Shown piece after piece: positions 1 through 9,122 of a stretch of DNA of 47,852 bases. This stretch comes from Xanthomonas euvesicatoria pv. euvesicatoria. Its GTDB lineage: Bacteria > Pseudomonadota > Gammaproteobacteria > Xanthomonadales > Xanthomonadaceae. The first letter of the stretch is position 1. Each line of letters begins with the position of its first letter. Location of the stretch: contig NZ_JAJIUJ010000098.1 of NCBI RefSeq assembly GCF_020880415.1, forward strand, positions 1 through 47,852. The letters run 5' to 3'. A program made the position numbers and the translations under genes. The notes under the pieces are model-generated. The model did not search any database. It saw only the letters and a program-made list of their open reading frames with translations, and was not told the origin of the DNA.

Positions 1-99
1 TATCCCGCGATGGTGAGCGAGCAAGGGCCCTGCAGCAACGCTCAGATCCGCGCTTCGAAGTTCCACAGTTACGCCGACACATTCGCGCCGATGACGTGA
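1..99 (+). CDS. possible 3' end of a gene cut by the left edge
   Basis: Frame 1 is open from the first base and stops with TGA at 97-99, giving a 32-residue tail that ends in DTFAPMT. No start codon is visible because the window begins inside the frame, and 32 open codons are weak evidence in high-GC DNA. An 8-bp inverted repeat (126-133 with 159-166) follows but has no T-run. I do not recognise the tail. It may equally be non-coding sequence. Confidence 0.25.
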   Translation, partial: YPAMVSEQGPCSNAQIRASKFHSYADTFAPMT

Positions 100-183
100 G
101 AAAGATCGAGACCTCAAAGCCGTGCAGACCAGCCGTTCTAGACCCAAGCGATTGGTTCGCTGGTCTTGATCACACCATGCAGC

Positions 184-211
184 AAAAAAACAGGCCGCTT
201 TCGCGGCCTGT
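184..211 (-). terminator. Rho-independent terminator of the OmpA-like gene
   Basis: A GC-rich stem (190-198 with 203-211, loop 199-202) is followed on the minus strand by a run of seven T (184-190 on the plus strand are all A). It lies about 60 bases beyond the stop codon of the minus-strand OmpA-like gene and has the right polarity to end it. Confidence 0.85.
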
Positions 212-272
212 GTTGCATACATCAGCACATCGCAGGTGAGTCATCCGACCCGCCACGATTCACTGCATCCCC

Positions 273-998
273 TCAACGCATGCCGGTGTTGCTGGCCGCG
301 CCTTCGGCACGCAACGGAATCAGGCGGATTTCGACGCGACGGTTCTTGGCGCGGCCGGCATCGGTGGTGTTGTCGGCAATCGGATAACGCTTGCCGGCGC
401 CCATGGTTTCCATGCGCTCGCGCTGCACACCTTGTGCGGTCAGGTATTGCGCTACCGCGCTGGCGCGCTCTTCGGACAGGCGCTGATTCACCGCATCGCT
501 ACCGACGCTATCGGTATGCCCCACCACTTCCACCATGGTCTGGTTGTACTCGCGCAAGGTGGAGGCCACGCCGTTGAGCGCAGTGTAGAACTGCGGCTTC
601 AATGCCGACTTGCCGAAGTCGAAGGTGATGCCATCGGGCAGGTTCAGGCTGATGTTGTCGCCCTGGCGTTGTACTTCGATACCGGTGTTGGCGGTGCGCT
701 CACGCAGCGCGCGCTCCTGGCGGTCCTGGTACTGGCCGATTGCTGCGCCGCTCAGTGCACCGATGCCAGCGCCGACCATTGCGTGCTGACGACGCTCGGT
801 GGCGCTGTCGCCGGTGAGCAGGCCTGCAGCCACACCAATGGCGGTACCGATCAGCGCATTGCGGCCGGTCCGATTCTGCTGTTGCGTCTGCTCGCCGTAT
901 TGGTCGCGCTGCACATACGAGCCGCCGGTGGCGCACGCGGACAGCGCAATGGCGCTGGCCAATGCAACGGCAAGACTCTTGGTGGCTGCTGGGGACAT
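273..998 (-). CDS. OmpA-family peptidoglycan-binding lipoprotein
   Basis: This 241-residue protein probably tethers the outer membrane to peptidoglycan. It opens with a lipoprotein signal peptide whose lipobox (LSAC) puts the lipidated cysteine at residue 22. A glycine-zipper stretch follows at about residues 45-90 (GTAIGVAAGLLTG, GAGIGALSGAAIG). An OmpA C-terminal domain covers about 115-235, with the peptidoglycan-binding signature GHTDSVGS...N..LS..RA and the closing NRRVEIRL. This order matches the YiaD/Pal-like family. The ATG at 998 has a strong ribosome site (AGGAGAG) just upstream and starts directly before the signal peptide. It is followed by a good terminator and looks monocistronic. 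Confidence 0.92.
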   Translation of the reverse strand: MSPAATKSLAVALASAIALSACATGGSYVQRDQYGEQTQQQNRTGRNALIGTAIGVAAGLLTGDSATERRQHAMVGAGIGALSGAAIGQYQDRQERALRERTANTGIEVQRQGDNISLNLPDGITFDFGKSALKPQFYTALNGVASTLREYNQTMVEVVGHTDSVGSDAVNQRLSEERASAVAQYLTAQGVQRERMETMGAGKRYPIADNTTDAGRAKNRRVEIRLIPLRAEGAASNTGMR

Positions 999-1270
999 GG
1001 TGCTCTCCTATGGCCGGACCATCCGGCGCTCAATCGTGTGCGCGAGGATAAACAGGCCCACGCGACTGGCGCATGATGAAAACTGCCGCAACCCACGTGT
1101 AACGGGTGTGCCATTCAGGAAAACGTTTTCGGCGATGACGCGTACACGTGCGCCGCCACATCAGCCAGCGCACGCCAGTACACAGCGCGCATTCCATGCC
1201 CTGTTTCGCTCCTCAGACAGCGTTGCGTGCACCGTCCAGAAACAGGCACACGCGCATCGATCAGCAGCGA

Positions 1271-2689
1271 CTAGGCGCGCGATTTCGCATACGCCGCCAA
1301 CGCCGCATCGCGGCCCTCGGCCAAGCCGATGATCGGATTGCGCGGATACTCCGGTGCAAAGCGAGCCAGCGCCAATGGATGCAACCATGGCGCGAAGCGT
1401 TCCTTCACCGCGAGCTTGCCCAGCTCGGGCACCCAGCGCGTGATGTAGGTCGCATGCGGGTCGAATTTTTCTGCCTGCGTCACTGGATTGAACACGCGGA
1501 AATAGGGCGCCGCATCGGCGCCGGTACCGGCCACCCACTGCCAGCCCAGCGTGTTGTTGGCCAGGTCCGCATCGACCAGCGTGTCCCAGAACCAGCGCGC
1601 GCCTTCGATCCAGTGGATACGCAGATGCTTGCACAAAAAACTGGCGACGATCATGCGCACGCGGTTGTGCATCCAGCCGGTATGCCAGAGCTGACGCATG
1701 CCGGCATCGACGATCGGAATGCCGGTGCGGCCGCGTTGCCAGGCCTGCAATGCAACCGGATCGACCGTTGCCCAATCGAATCCTGCAAAGCGCGGGTTGA
1801 GATTCTGGTTGGTGGTGTCCGGGAAGTGATGCAGCAAGTGATACGCAAAGTCGCGCCAGCCCAGCTGCCGGATATAGCCATCGATTTCCGCGCCATTGCG
1901 CGCAGTGCGATGCGCCTCCAGGGTACTGGCAATCCGCCACGGCGCAATCTCGCCGAAGTGCAGATGCGGCGACAGTTGCGAGGTACCGACGCGATCGGGG
2001 CGATCGCGGTTTTCGCGATATCCCGACAACGCGCCGTCGATAAAGATCTCCAGCATTTCGTGCGCGCCGGCTTCGCCGGGCTGCCAGTGCTCCCAGAAGC
2101 CCTGGTCCCACTGCAGGCCCGGCACCAACTGCAGCGTGTCGAGCGCATCGGTCTTCAGGCTCGCAGGCAGCGGCGGCAGGCGACGCGGCGCATCCATGGC
2201 GGCGGGCAATTGCAGCTGCGTCAGCGCATTGCGCCAGAACGGGGTAAACACCTTGTAGGGGCCGCCCTGCTGCGTGGACAACTGCCATGGTTCGAATAGC
2301 AGCGCGGCATTGCAGCTCTGCACCTCGATGCCGCGCTCGCGCAGGTCGCGCTTGATCTGCGCGTCGCGCGGCTGCGTGGCCGGCTCGTATTTGCGGTTCC
2401 AGTACACCGCCACCGCACCGGTCTGCGCGATCACCTCATCGAGCACCTGCGCGCTGTCACCGGAGCGAATGACCAACCCACTGCCGAGCGCGCGCAGGGC
2501 ACCGTCCAGCGCTGCAAGCGAGCGATGCCGCCAGGTGCGCGACGCGGCGCCAGGCGTCCATTCGCCCTCTTCGTGCGGCGCATCGATGTACAACGGAATC
2601 GGGTGATGCCCAGCATCGAGTGCGGCGCGCAAGGCCGGGTTGTCTTCCAGACGCAGATCGCGACGGAACCAGACGATGGCGTATGACAT
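1271..2689 (-). CDS. phr: deoxyribodipyrimidine photolyase (class I CPD type)
   Basis: Light-dependent repair of cyclobutane pyrimidine dimers in DNA, using FADH- and a light-harvesting cofactor. The 472-residue length equals that of typical class I photolyases. The N-terminal Rossmann domain starts with IVWFRRDLRLEDNPAL. The C-terminal FAD domain carries the family motifs TGWMHNRVRM and DADLANNTLGWQWVAG, with an Asn-Asn pair next to the flavin. I start at ATG 2689; the open frame extends 28 codons further upstream, but that extension is not conserved-looking and would run toward dnaB. It lies about 100 bases downstream of dnaB on the same strand. A cryptochrome function cannot be excluded, but the motif set fits a CPD photolyase. 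Confidence 0.93.
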   Translation of the reverse strand: MSYAIVWFRRDLRLEDNPALRAALDAGHHPIPLYIDAPHEEGEWTPGAASRTWRHRSLAALDGALRALGSGLVIRSGDSAQVLDEVIAQTGAVAVYWNRKYEPATQPRDAQIKRDLRERGIEVQSCNAALLFEPWQLSTQQGGPYKVFTPFWRNALTQLQLPAAMDAPRRLPPLPASLKTDALDTLQLVPGLQWDQGFWEHWQPGEAGAHEMLEIFIDGALSGYRENRDRPDRVGTSQLSPHLHFGEIAPWRIASTLEAHRTARNGAEIDGYIRQLGWRDFAYHLLHHFPDTTNQNLNPRFAGFDWATVDPVALQAWQRGRTGIPIVDAGMRQLWHTGWMHNRVRMIVASFLCKHLRIHWIEGARWFWDTLVDADLANNTLGWQWVAGTGADAAPYFRVFNPVTQAEKFDPHATYITRWVPELGKLAVKERFAPWLHPLALARFAPEYPRNPIIGLAEGRDAALAAYAKSRA

Positions 2690-2794
2690 ACGAGCTCGGC
2701 AGCAAACGGTGAGGCTGCGCAGCATAAGCCAGCGGGCGCAACGATGGCGCGATGCCGGGCGGTGGATGACCACCCGGCCGTTCCCCGGCAGCGC

Positions 2795-4225
2795 TTACTC
2801 GAAACTGCCCACCGAGTCGTGCGCCAGGTTGTCGAAGCGGGTGTACTCGCCGAAGAACTTCAGCTTGCACGAGCCGGTCGGTCCGCCGCGGTGCTTGCCG
2901 ATGATGATTTCGGCCAGGCCCTTGTCCGGCGAATTTTCCTTGTTGTAGTAATCGTCGCGGTAGATGAAGACGATCATGTCCGCGTCCTGCTCGATAGCGC
3001 CCGACTCGCGCAAGTCCGCCATCACCGGGCGCTTGTCGGTGCGCGTTTCCAACGAGCGGTTGAGCTGCGACAACGCAATCACCGGCACGTTGAGCTCCTT
3101 GGCCAGGCCTTTCAGCGAGCGCGAGATTTCCGAAATTTCGGTCGCGCGGTTTTCGCTGTTGCCCGGCACCGACATCAGCTGCAGGTAGTCGATGACGATC
3201 AGGCCCAGGTCGTGTTCGCGCTTGAGCCGGCGGCACTTGGAACGCAGCACTTCCGGCGACACGCCCGGGGTGTCGTCGATGAAGATCTTGGTTTCCTTGA
3301 GCATCTTGATCGCGCCGGTCACGCGCGCCCAATCCTCGTCTTCCAGCGCACCGGTACGCAGGCGCTGCGCATTGATGCGGCCATTGGAGGAAATCAGGCG
3401 CATGGCCAACTGCGAGGCCGACATTTCCATCGAAAACACCGCCACGCCCTTCTTGGACTTGATCGCGGCGTATTCGGCAATGTTCAGCGCAAAGGTGGTC
3501 TTGCCCATCGCCGGACGCGCCGCCAGGATGATCAGGTCGGTCGGCTGCAGGCCGGCGGTCATCGCATCGAAATCGGTGTAGCCGGTCGGCAGGCCAGTGA
3601 TGTTGCCGCCGTTTTCGAAGCGGTTGCGCAGCTCTTCGAAGGCATCCTTCAATGCCCCGGGCATGGCCACGAAGTCGGTGCGCCCACGCGCGCCTGCCTC
3701 GGCGATCTTGAACACGGCCTTCTCGGCCGAGGACAGCAACTCGACGCTGTCGCGCCCTTCCGGCTGAAAGCCGTCGTTGACGATGGTGGTGCCCACTTCG
3801 ATCAACTGCCGCAGCACTGCCTTGTCGCGCACGATTTCCGCATACGCGGCGATGTTGGCCGCCGACGGTGTGGTGCTGGCCAGCTCGATCAGGTACGCAC
3901 CATCGCCCACCTGCTCCAGCTTGCCCTGCGACTCGAACCATTCGCCCAGGGTCACTGCATCGAACGGGCGGTCCTTCTCGTTCAGTTCGCGAATCGCGCG
4001 GTAGATCAGCCGATGGTCGCGCCGGTAGAAGTCGTTTTCGGTGAGCTGGTCGTTGACGCGGTCGAACGCGTCCGGCGCCAGCATCAGGCCACCCAACACC
4101 GCCTGCTCGGCCTCGACCGAATGCGGCGGTACCCGCAACTGGTCCAGACGCGGCTCGGGACGATCGTAATCGTCGTCGTCGCGATCGCGACTGCGCTTGG
4201 AACGGAAACCAGGACGAGCGGACAT
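2795..4225 (-). CDS. dnaB: replicative DNA helicase DnaB
   Basis: Hexameric 5'-3' helicase that unwinds DNA at the replication fork and is loaded at oriC. The 476-residue protein has the DnaB N-terminal domain (about 30-135, opening PHSVEAEQAVLGG) and the RecA-like domain with Walker A ARPAMGKTT near residue 236. Walker B IVIDYLQLM is near 345 and the arginine-finger region SGAIEQDADMI near 415. Start ATG 4225 gives the usual short charged leader (RSKRSRDRDDDDYDR); the open frame upstream of it is non-conserved. A perfect DnaA box sits 77 bases upstream of the start. Photolyase follows downstream and might be cotranscribed. Confidence 0.97.
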   Translation of the reverse strand: MSARPGFRSKRSRDRDDDDYDRPEPRLDQLRVPPHSVEAEQAVLGGLMLAPDAFDRVNDQLTENDFYRRDHRLIYRAIRELNEKDRPFDAVTLGEWFESQGKLEQVGDGAYLIELASTTPSAANIAAYAEIVRDKAVLRQLIEVGTTIVNDGFQPEGRDSVELLSSAEKAVFKIAEAGARGRTDFVAMPGALKDAFEELRNRFENGGNITGLPTGYTDFDAMTAGLQPTDLIILAARPAMGKTTFALNIAEYAAIKSKKGVAVFSMEMSASQLAMRLISSNGRINAQRLRTGALEDEDWARVTGAIKMLKETKIFIDDTPGVSPEVLRSKCRRLKREHDLGLIVIDYLQLMSVPGNSENRATEISEISRSLKGLAKELNVPVIALSQLNRSLETRTDKRPVMADLRESGAIEQDADMIVFIYRDDYYNKENSPDKGLAEIIIGKHRGGPTGSCKLKFFGEYTRFDNLAHDSVGSFE

Positions 4226-4301
4226 GGACAAACAAACCTGACGCAGGGAGACGAGGGCAGGAAGCATAGTCATCGGCGCGGCCGGCGACCATGCACAACT
4301 C

Positions 4302-4310
4302 TGTGGATAA
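4302..4310 (-). promoter_or_regulatory. DnaA box upstream of dnaB
   Basis: The minus strand reads TTATCCACA here, an exact match to the high-affinity DnaA box consensus TTATNCACA. It lies about 77 bases upstream of the dnaB start, where it could let DnaA control helicase supply. Only one box is visible, so this is not an origin. Confidence 0.55.
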
Positions 4311-4410
4311 CTGGTGTATAGCCGGTGCATCCACGTGCTACGCGCCGGCCGTCGCAGATGCCGAGACCCTTGCGCCGCTTGGGTTTCCGCCCTCGCCCAG
4401 GGCCCAACGG

Positions 4411-4434
4411 GGCGCCGCATTGACGTGCGGCGCC
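4411..4434 (-). terminator. terminator-like hairpin after the FMN reductase
   Basis: A perfect 9-bp GC-rich stem (4411-4419 with 4426-4434, 6-nt loop) lies 12 bases beyond the stop codon of the minus-strand FMN reductase. It has no T-run on the minus strand, so it may be a weak or Rho-assisted terminator, or may protect the 3' end of the mRNA. Confidence 0.4.
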
Positions 4435-4446
4435 GCTGTGGTCAAC

Positions 4447-5001
4447 TCAGCGCTTGAGGTGCCCGATCAGGCCCAGGAACTGGTCGATGAAGCCCTGCAG
4501 GAACTTGCGGCTGTCGGCGTTGGCGATCTGGTCGTCGGGCCCGAACAGGCCGTCCTTGTATTGCAGGAACACTTCCGGCTGGCCGAGCACCTGCATATCC
4601 AGATACGCCAGCACGTTACGCAAATGCTGCTGCGCGGTGGCAGTACCGATCGCGCCGACCGAGATGCCCACCACCGCCGCCGGCTTGCCGGCAAACGCGC
4701 TATCGCCGTAGGGACGCGAGCCGGTGTCGATGGCGTTCTTGAGCACGCCGGGAATGGAGCGGTTGTATTCGGGGGTGACAAACAGCACCGCATCGGCAGC
4801 GCGGATCTGCTGCTTCAGCCGCGTGCCTTCGGCGGGATAATCGCCGTCGCGGTCCTGGTTGTAGAGCGGGATATCGCCGATCTCCAGGTACTCGAACACG
4901 GCCTTGTCGCCGGCCAGGTGCTCCAGCGCGCGTGCCAGCTGGCGGTTATACGACTCGGCGCGCAGGCTGCCGACCAGCACGGCAATGGTGGGCTTGCTCA
5001 T
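4447..5001 (-). CDS. NAD(P)H-dependent FMN reductase
   Basis: Flavodoxin-fold oxidoreductase of the NADPH-dependent FMN reductase family (ChrR/YieF/AzoR-like). Members reduce flavin, quinones or chromate in the cytoplasm, often as an antioxidant activity. The 184-residue protein shows the FMN phosphate loop GSLRAESYNRQLA at residues 11-23 and the family motif TPEYNRSIPGVLKNAID near 75-91. The start ATG 5001 fits the family N-terminus, which begins only a few residues before the first beta strand; GGAG lies a little far upstream. An open frame continues upstream for about 300 codons but overlaps asnB in antisense and is not coding. The true substrate cannot be read from the sequence. Confidence 0.92.
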   Translation of the reverse strand: MSKPTIAVLVGSLRAESYNRQLARALEHLAGDKAVFEYLEIGDIPLYNQDRDGDYPAEGTRLKQQIRAADAVLFVTPEYNRSIPGVLKNAIDTGSRPYGDSAFAGKPAAVVGISVGAIGTATAQQHLRNVLAYLDMQVLGQPEVFLQYKDGLFGPDDQIANADSRKFLQGFIDQFLGLIGHLKR

Positions 5002-5171
5002 GGGGAATGCTCCGTGGAAACAGGGCCCCACCCTACCCAGCCGGATGCTCAGGGCCGGTGAAACGCCGCCGGCGTCTGTAGCGCAAGCGGCGGTGCGTGC
5101 ACGCGAGCGCGGCACCGTCCAGAGGGGATTTCGCCCACGCCGGCCCGTGTGCAGACCACAACCTACAGGTG

Positions 5172-7112
5172 TCAGCGCACCACGGCCGCACGCTGTTCGC
5201 GCCAGTGTGCCTGCCATGCCTGGAACATCAGCACCGTCCATAGATGCGTATGCCATTTGCGCTCGCCACCGTTGAAGTCGCGCCACAGGCGGGCCACGCT
5301 GTCGGCGGCGAACACGCCTTCGCGCTGCAGGGCGCCGTGCGCCAGCAGATCGTCCGCCCAGCCGTGCAGGTCGCCACGCAGCCATGCGCTGACCGGGGCG
5401 CCGAAGCCGCGCTTGCCGCGGTACACCATTGCGTCCGGCAGGTAGCGGCACAGCACGCGCTTGAGCAGATACTTGCTCACTCCATCGCGATATTTCAGCG
5501 ACAGCGGCAGCGACCACGCGAATTCGGCCACGCGCCAGTCCAGCAGCGGCGCGCGCGCTTCCAGCCCCACCGCCATGGTGGTGCGGTCCACCTTGCACAG
5601 CAGATCGTCCGGCAGGTAGGCGGCAAAATCGGCCAGCATCATCGCATCGGCCGGGGTGCCGGACCCATGCAGCGGGTCGGCCAGGCTGTAGAAACTGTCG
5701 GGCTCGGTGGCACCGAGCACCACCGCGGCCGGATCGCGCCAGCGCGAAATGCGGTTGCGGTAGATGTCGCCGATGCCACGTGCACCGGCCTCGGCCACCA
5801 GCGCGGCCAGGCCGCCAGTGCGCGAAGATTCGCCATTGCGACGCGCTGCCACCGCCATCAGGCGACGCAGCGGGCCCGGCACCAGGCCATGCATGCGCCA
5901 ATTGCGCAGTGCGCGCTGATACCGTCCATAGCCGAAGAACAATTCGTCGCCACCATCGCCTGACAGCGCCACCGTGACCCCGCCGCGCGCCAGCCGTGCG
6001 ACCAACGCCGTCGGCACTTGCGAGGCATCGGCGAAGGGTTCGTCGAACATGTCCGGCAGGCCCGGCACCACTGCCAGCGCATCGGCGCCGCTGACATACA
6101 GTTCGGTGTGGTCGGTGCGCAGATGCGTGGCCACTTCGCGCGCCAGCGGCGCTTCGTCGTGATGCGAACCTTCGAAGCCGATGCTGAAGGTGTGCACCGG
6201 CTGCGCGCTTTGTGCCTGCATCATCGCAGTGACGATGGACGAGTCGGTGCCGCCGGAGAGAAACACGCCCACCGGCACATCGGCCACCATGCGCAAGGCC
6301 ACCGCATCGCGCAGTACGCTATCCAACTGCTCTTCGGCCTGCGCGTCGGTACCGGTGAACGGCGTCGCCAGCGCGCGCTGCATCGCCTCGCGGGCGTTCC
6401 AGAACGGTTGCTGCGCCTGATCGGGACGATGCGCGGCCGCGCCGGCTGCAACGGCTTGTGCATCCATGCGCAGCACGCGGCCGGGCATCAGCTTGAAGGT
6501 GTGCTCGTGGATGCAGGCCGGCGCCGGGATATAGCCCAGCCGCAGCAGCAGCGTGAGCGCATCGCGATCCACGCCGTTGTCGAAATCCGGATGCTGCCAC
6601 AAGGCCTTGAGTTCGGAACCGAACACCAAGGTGTCGCCGGCCCACCCGTAGTACAGCGGCTTCTTGCCGACGCGGTCGCGGGCCAGGAACAGGCAGTTGT
6701 CGCGCTCGTCCCACAACGCAATGGCGAACATGCCGTTGCAGCGGGTCAACGTCTCGTCCAGGCCCCACTCCACCACGGCCGCCAGCAGCACTTCGGTATC
6801 GGAGTGGCCGCGGAAGCGATGCCCAAGCGCGGACAGCGCTGCGCGCAACTGCGCGAAGTTATAGACCTCGCCGTTGTAGGCCAGCACGTAGCGGCCGTCT
6901 GCCGAGCGCATCGGCTGATGGCCGAGCGGCGACAGGTCCAGAATGCTCAAGCGCTGATGCGCCAGCGCTACGCCGGCCTGTGCATCGCACCAGGTGCCGG
7001 CATCGTCGGGGCCGCGGTGGCGCAAGGCGGCCCCCATCGGCCGCACCAGCGCATCGAGCTGTTCGCCATGCAGGCGCGGCGAGGCCAGCAACATTCCTGC
7101 CAATCCGCACAT
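5172..7112 (-). CDS. asnB: asparagine synthetase, glutamine-hydrolysing
   Basis: Converts aspartate, glutamine and ATP to asparagine and glutamate. The 646-residue protein starts MCGLAGM, so removal of Met exposes the catalytic Cys of the Ntn glutaminase domain (residues 2 to about 200). The synthetase domain carries the pyrophosphatase loop LSGGTDSS near residue 285. Later motifs include LSGDGGDELFFGYGRY and the ARAPLLDWRVAEF block. It is longer than the 554-residue Escherichia coli enzyme and resembles the long form seen in amidotransferase and polysaccharide clusters, although no such cluster is adjacent. Start ATG 7112 has an excellent ribosome site (AGGAG, 8-nt spacing) and is fixed by the catalytic Cys. 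A longer open frame to 7253 is rejected for that reason. Confidence 0.95.
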   Translation of the reverse strand: MCGLAGMLLASPRLHGEQLDALVRPMGAALRHRGPDDAGTWCDAQAGVALAHQRLSILDLSPLGHQPMRSADGRYVLAYNGEVYNFAQLRAALSALGHRFRGHSDTEVLLAAVVEWGLDETLTRCNGMFAIALWDERDNCLFLARDRVGKKPLYYGWAGDTLVFGSELKALWQHPDFDNGVDRDALTLLLRLGYIPAPACIHEHTFKLMPGRVLRMDAQAVAAGAAAHRPDQAQQPFWNAREAMQRALATPFTGTDAQAEEQLDSVLRDAVALRMVADVPVGVFLSGGTDSSIVTAMMQAQSAQPVHTFSIGFEGSHHDEAPLAREVATHLRTDHTELYVSGADALAVVPGLPDMFDEPFADASQVPTALVARLARGGVTVALSGDGGDELFFGYGRYQRALRNWRMHGLVPGPLRRLMAVAARRNGESSRTGGLAALVAEAGARGIGDIYRNRISRWRDPAAVVLGATEPDSFYSLADPLHGSGTPADAMMLADFAAYLPDDLLCKVDRTTMAVGLEARAPLLDWRVAEFAWSLPLSLKYRDGVSKYLLKRVLCRYLPDAMVYRGKRGFGAPVSAWLRGDLHGWADDLLAHGALQREGVFAADSVARLWRDFNGGERKWHTHLWTVLMFQAWQAHWREQRAAVVR

Positions 7113-7296
7113 CGTCAGCGCTCCTGCCGGCCGGCCACGGGTAAACGGGCGGCGCAGGCACGCGTGACGCCTTGGATCCGCGCAAGCAGGCGCACGGCGA
7201 ATGGCGATGACGATGGCGATGCAAGAGAGCAGAGACAAGCGTCTGCCCGGCACGCAGCGGTATGGCCATCAGCCACGTGCAGATCGCGCAGACAGC

Positions 7297-7935
7297 TCAT
7301 GCCGCCACCGATGCAGCTGCCGGCATCGGCACGAAACGCGGTAAGCCCTGCACGCGTTGTATCCACGCACCAATCGCGGGCAAGCGCTCCAGATCGAAAC
7401 CGCCGTCTTCGGCGCAATGGGTGTAGGCAAACAGTGCGATATCGGCGATGCCGTAGTCGCTGCCGGTGAACCAGGTGTGCTGCTGCAGATGCTGCTCCAT
7501 CACCGCCAGCGCCTGCTCGCCCCGCGCGCGCAGCTGCGGCAACTCGGCGCGGCGTGCGGCATCGCGCGGCGTCCACAGGCTGATGAACCGCGCCACTGCC
7601 ACATATGGCTCATGGCTGTATTGCTCGAAGAACATCCAGCTCAATGCCTGCGCGCGCTGCCACGCATCGGTGGGCAGATACGGCGTGCCTTCGGCCAGCC
7701 AGAACAGGATCGCGTTGGATTCGGTCAACACGCGGCCATCGTCGCGCTCGACCATCGGCACCTTGCCGTTGGGGTTCTTGGCCAGATATTCGGGCGTGCG
7801 GGTCTGCCCGGCCACGCTGTCCACCTCGACCCAGTGATAGCGGCTACCCAACTGTTCCAGCAGCAGGCGCACCTTGTAGCAATTGCCGGAACTGGACATG
7901 CCATGGACGGTCAACGGGGGACGCACGCTCGACAT
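7297..7935 (-). CDS. glutathione S-transferase family protein
   Basis: Cytosolic glutathione transferase-like protein of 212 residues, probably in detoxification or redox chemistry. The thioredoxin-like N-terminal domain contains SGNCYKVRLLLEQL near residues 16-29, where the Ser/Cys region binds glutathione. The cis-Pro segment GKVPMVERDDG and the glutathione-binding LTESNAILFWLAE follow. The helical C-terminal domain covers about 90-205. ATG 7935 has GGAG 9 nt upstream. It lies upstream of asnB on the same strand, 184 bases apart, so cotranscription is possible but unproven. The substrate class is unknown. Confidence 0.9.
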   Translation of the reverse strand: MSSVRPPLTVHGMSSSGNCYKVRLLLEQLGSRYHWVEVDSVAGQTRTPEYLAKNPNGKVPMVERDDGRVLTESNAILFWLAEGTPYLPTDAWQRAQALSWMFFEQYSHEPYVAVARFISLWTPRDAARRAELPQLRARGEQALAVMEQHLQQHTWFTGSDYGIADIALFAYTHCAEDGGFDLERLPAIGAWIQRVQGLPRFVPMPAAASVAA

Positions 7936-8061
7936 CTGGCTGGCTCCGCGGCAGCAACGAGGGGGCTGGCAGTGTCACAGCCCCGCGTGCCTTTGCAAAG
8001 CCCTGCACGCAGCAGCGGCGCACCGATGCCAGGGTTGCGTGCACTGCCGCGCCGACCTGCG

Positions 8062-9120
8062 TCAGGTCAAGGCCACCACCGCCACCGGCACACTCAACAC
8101 CGCGATCAGGACGCCCAGTGCCGCCACCGTCAGCGCCCAGGCGCCGAACGCACGCGTGCGCGCACAGCCGGCAGCGGCGGCAACGGCCTGCACCGAGCAG
8201 ACCGACCACCACAGCGCCCCCAGCATCAGCAGCAAGATGCATGTCGCCAGTTGCGCCATGCCGGCCGGATCGGTCGCGCCGGTGCGCAGCAATGCAACCT
8301 GGCCCTTGAGCGCGACCACGGCCGCCAGCAGGCATACCAACCACGGCAAGGCGCAGCCGGCCATCGCCGGCAACACCTGCCCAAGCTGGGCGCCGCTGCC
8401 CATCCACCGCAGGATCTGCTTGAGCAGCACGCATCCCAGCAAGGCGATTGCAACCACGACAATGACCCCACCGGCCTTGGCCCATAGCGGCAGCGCGTGC
8501 AGCCACACCCATGCCGACAGCAGCGTGGTCGCCGCAAACACCGCCCAGGCGCTCCAGCGCAACCGCGCATGCTGCGGCATCCGGGCCACGGTGGCATGTG
8601 GATCGAACATGATTCCGCCCAGGCCACCGCCGCGCCACCAGAAAAAGCACGCCACCAGCAACGACACCAGGGCCACCAAGCCGGCCAGCGGGTAGCCGAG
8701 CGCGCGCCAATCGGGAGGCTGCGTGCGCCGCTGCGGCCTGAGATCGTGATTGAAGTACAGCAGGTCGCGCGCGCGTTCCATGTCGGCAGCCGCGCGCGTC
8801 ACGCCGTTGGCCGGAATACGGTCGGTGAAGCGCTGCCACTCGCCCACGATGACCAGCTTTCCCTCGCGCATCGCGATGCTGCGCGAAAAGCGGAACCACG
8901 GATTGGCGACCACTTGGGTGTCTGCCTCCACCTGGGTCGCCGGGTCGCTGTGCACGCGCACGGTCTGCCGCGCCAGCCGCGGTCCGCCCAGTGCCAGCGG
9001 GCTCTTGCGCGCCTCTTTCGGTAACGCATCCATCCATTCGCCAAGCTGGAACAACGGGAAACCCAGCTCATCGCCCTCCTTCGCTGGCCACTCCAGCCGG
9101 TAGGCCTCGTGCGTGCGCAC
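8062..9120 (-). CDS. C-terminal part of a DUF3857/transglutaminase-type membrane protein, out of frame with its N-terminal part
   Basis: This 352-residue frame has no good start of its own; the only option is a GTG at 9120 without a ribosome site. Reading it upstream in frame past the GTG gives DPGERAKRIDAADPLNVRTH, which continues the preceding protein if one base is restored near 9167. The first 140 residues (THEAYRLEWP..., FRFSRSIAMREGKLVIVGEW) resemble the C-terminal beta domain of DUF3857 proteins. The rest is a membrane region of about five or six hydrophobic helices (for example ALVSLLVACFFWW, VIVVVAIALLGCVLL). I read it as the back half of one about 860-residue protein. It could be an independently translated partner, but that looks less likely. 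Confidence 0.7.
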   Translation of the reverse strand: MRTHEAYRLEWPAKEGDELGFPLFQLGEWMDALPKEARKSPLALGGPRLARQTVRVHSDPATQVEADTQVVANPWFRFSRSIAMREGKLVIVGEWQRFTDRIPANGVTRAAADMERARDLLYFNHDLRPQRRTQPPDWRALGYPLAGLVALVSLLVACFFWWRGGGLGGIMFDPHATVARMPQHARLRWSAWAVFAATTLLSAWVWLHALPLWAKAGGVIVVVAIALLGCVLLKQILRWMGSGAQLGQVLPAMAGCALPWLVCLLAAVVALKGQVALLRTGATDPAGMAQLATCILLLMLGALWWSVCSVQAVAAAAGCARTRAFGAWALTVAALGVLIAVLSVPVAVVALT

Positions 9121-9122
9121 AT

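Noticed and set aside
2744..4321. A 525-residue plus-strand frame opposite dnaB
   Set aside because: Antisense shadow of dnaB without any recognisable domain.
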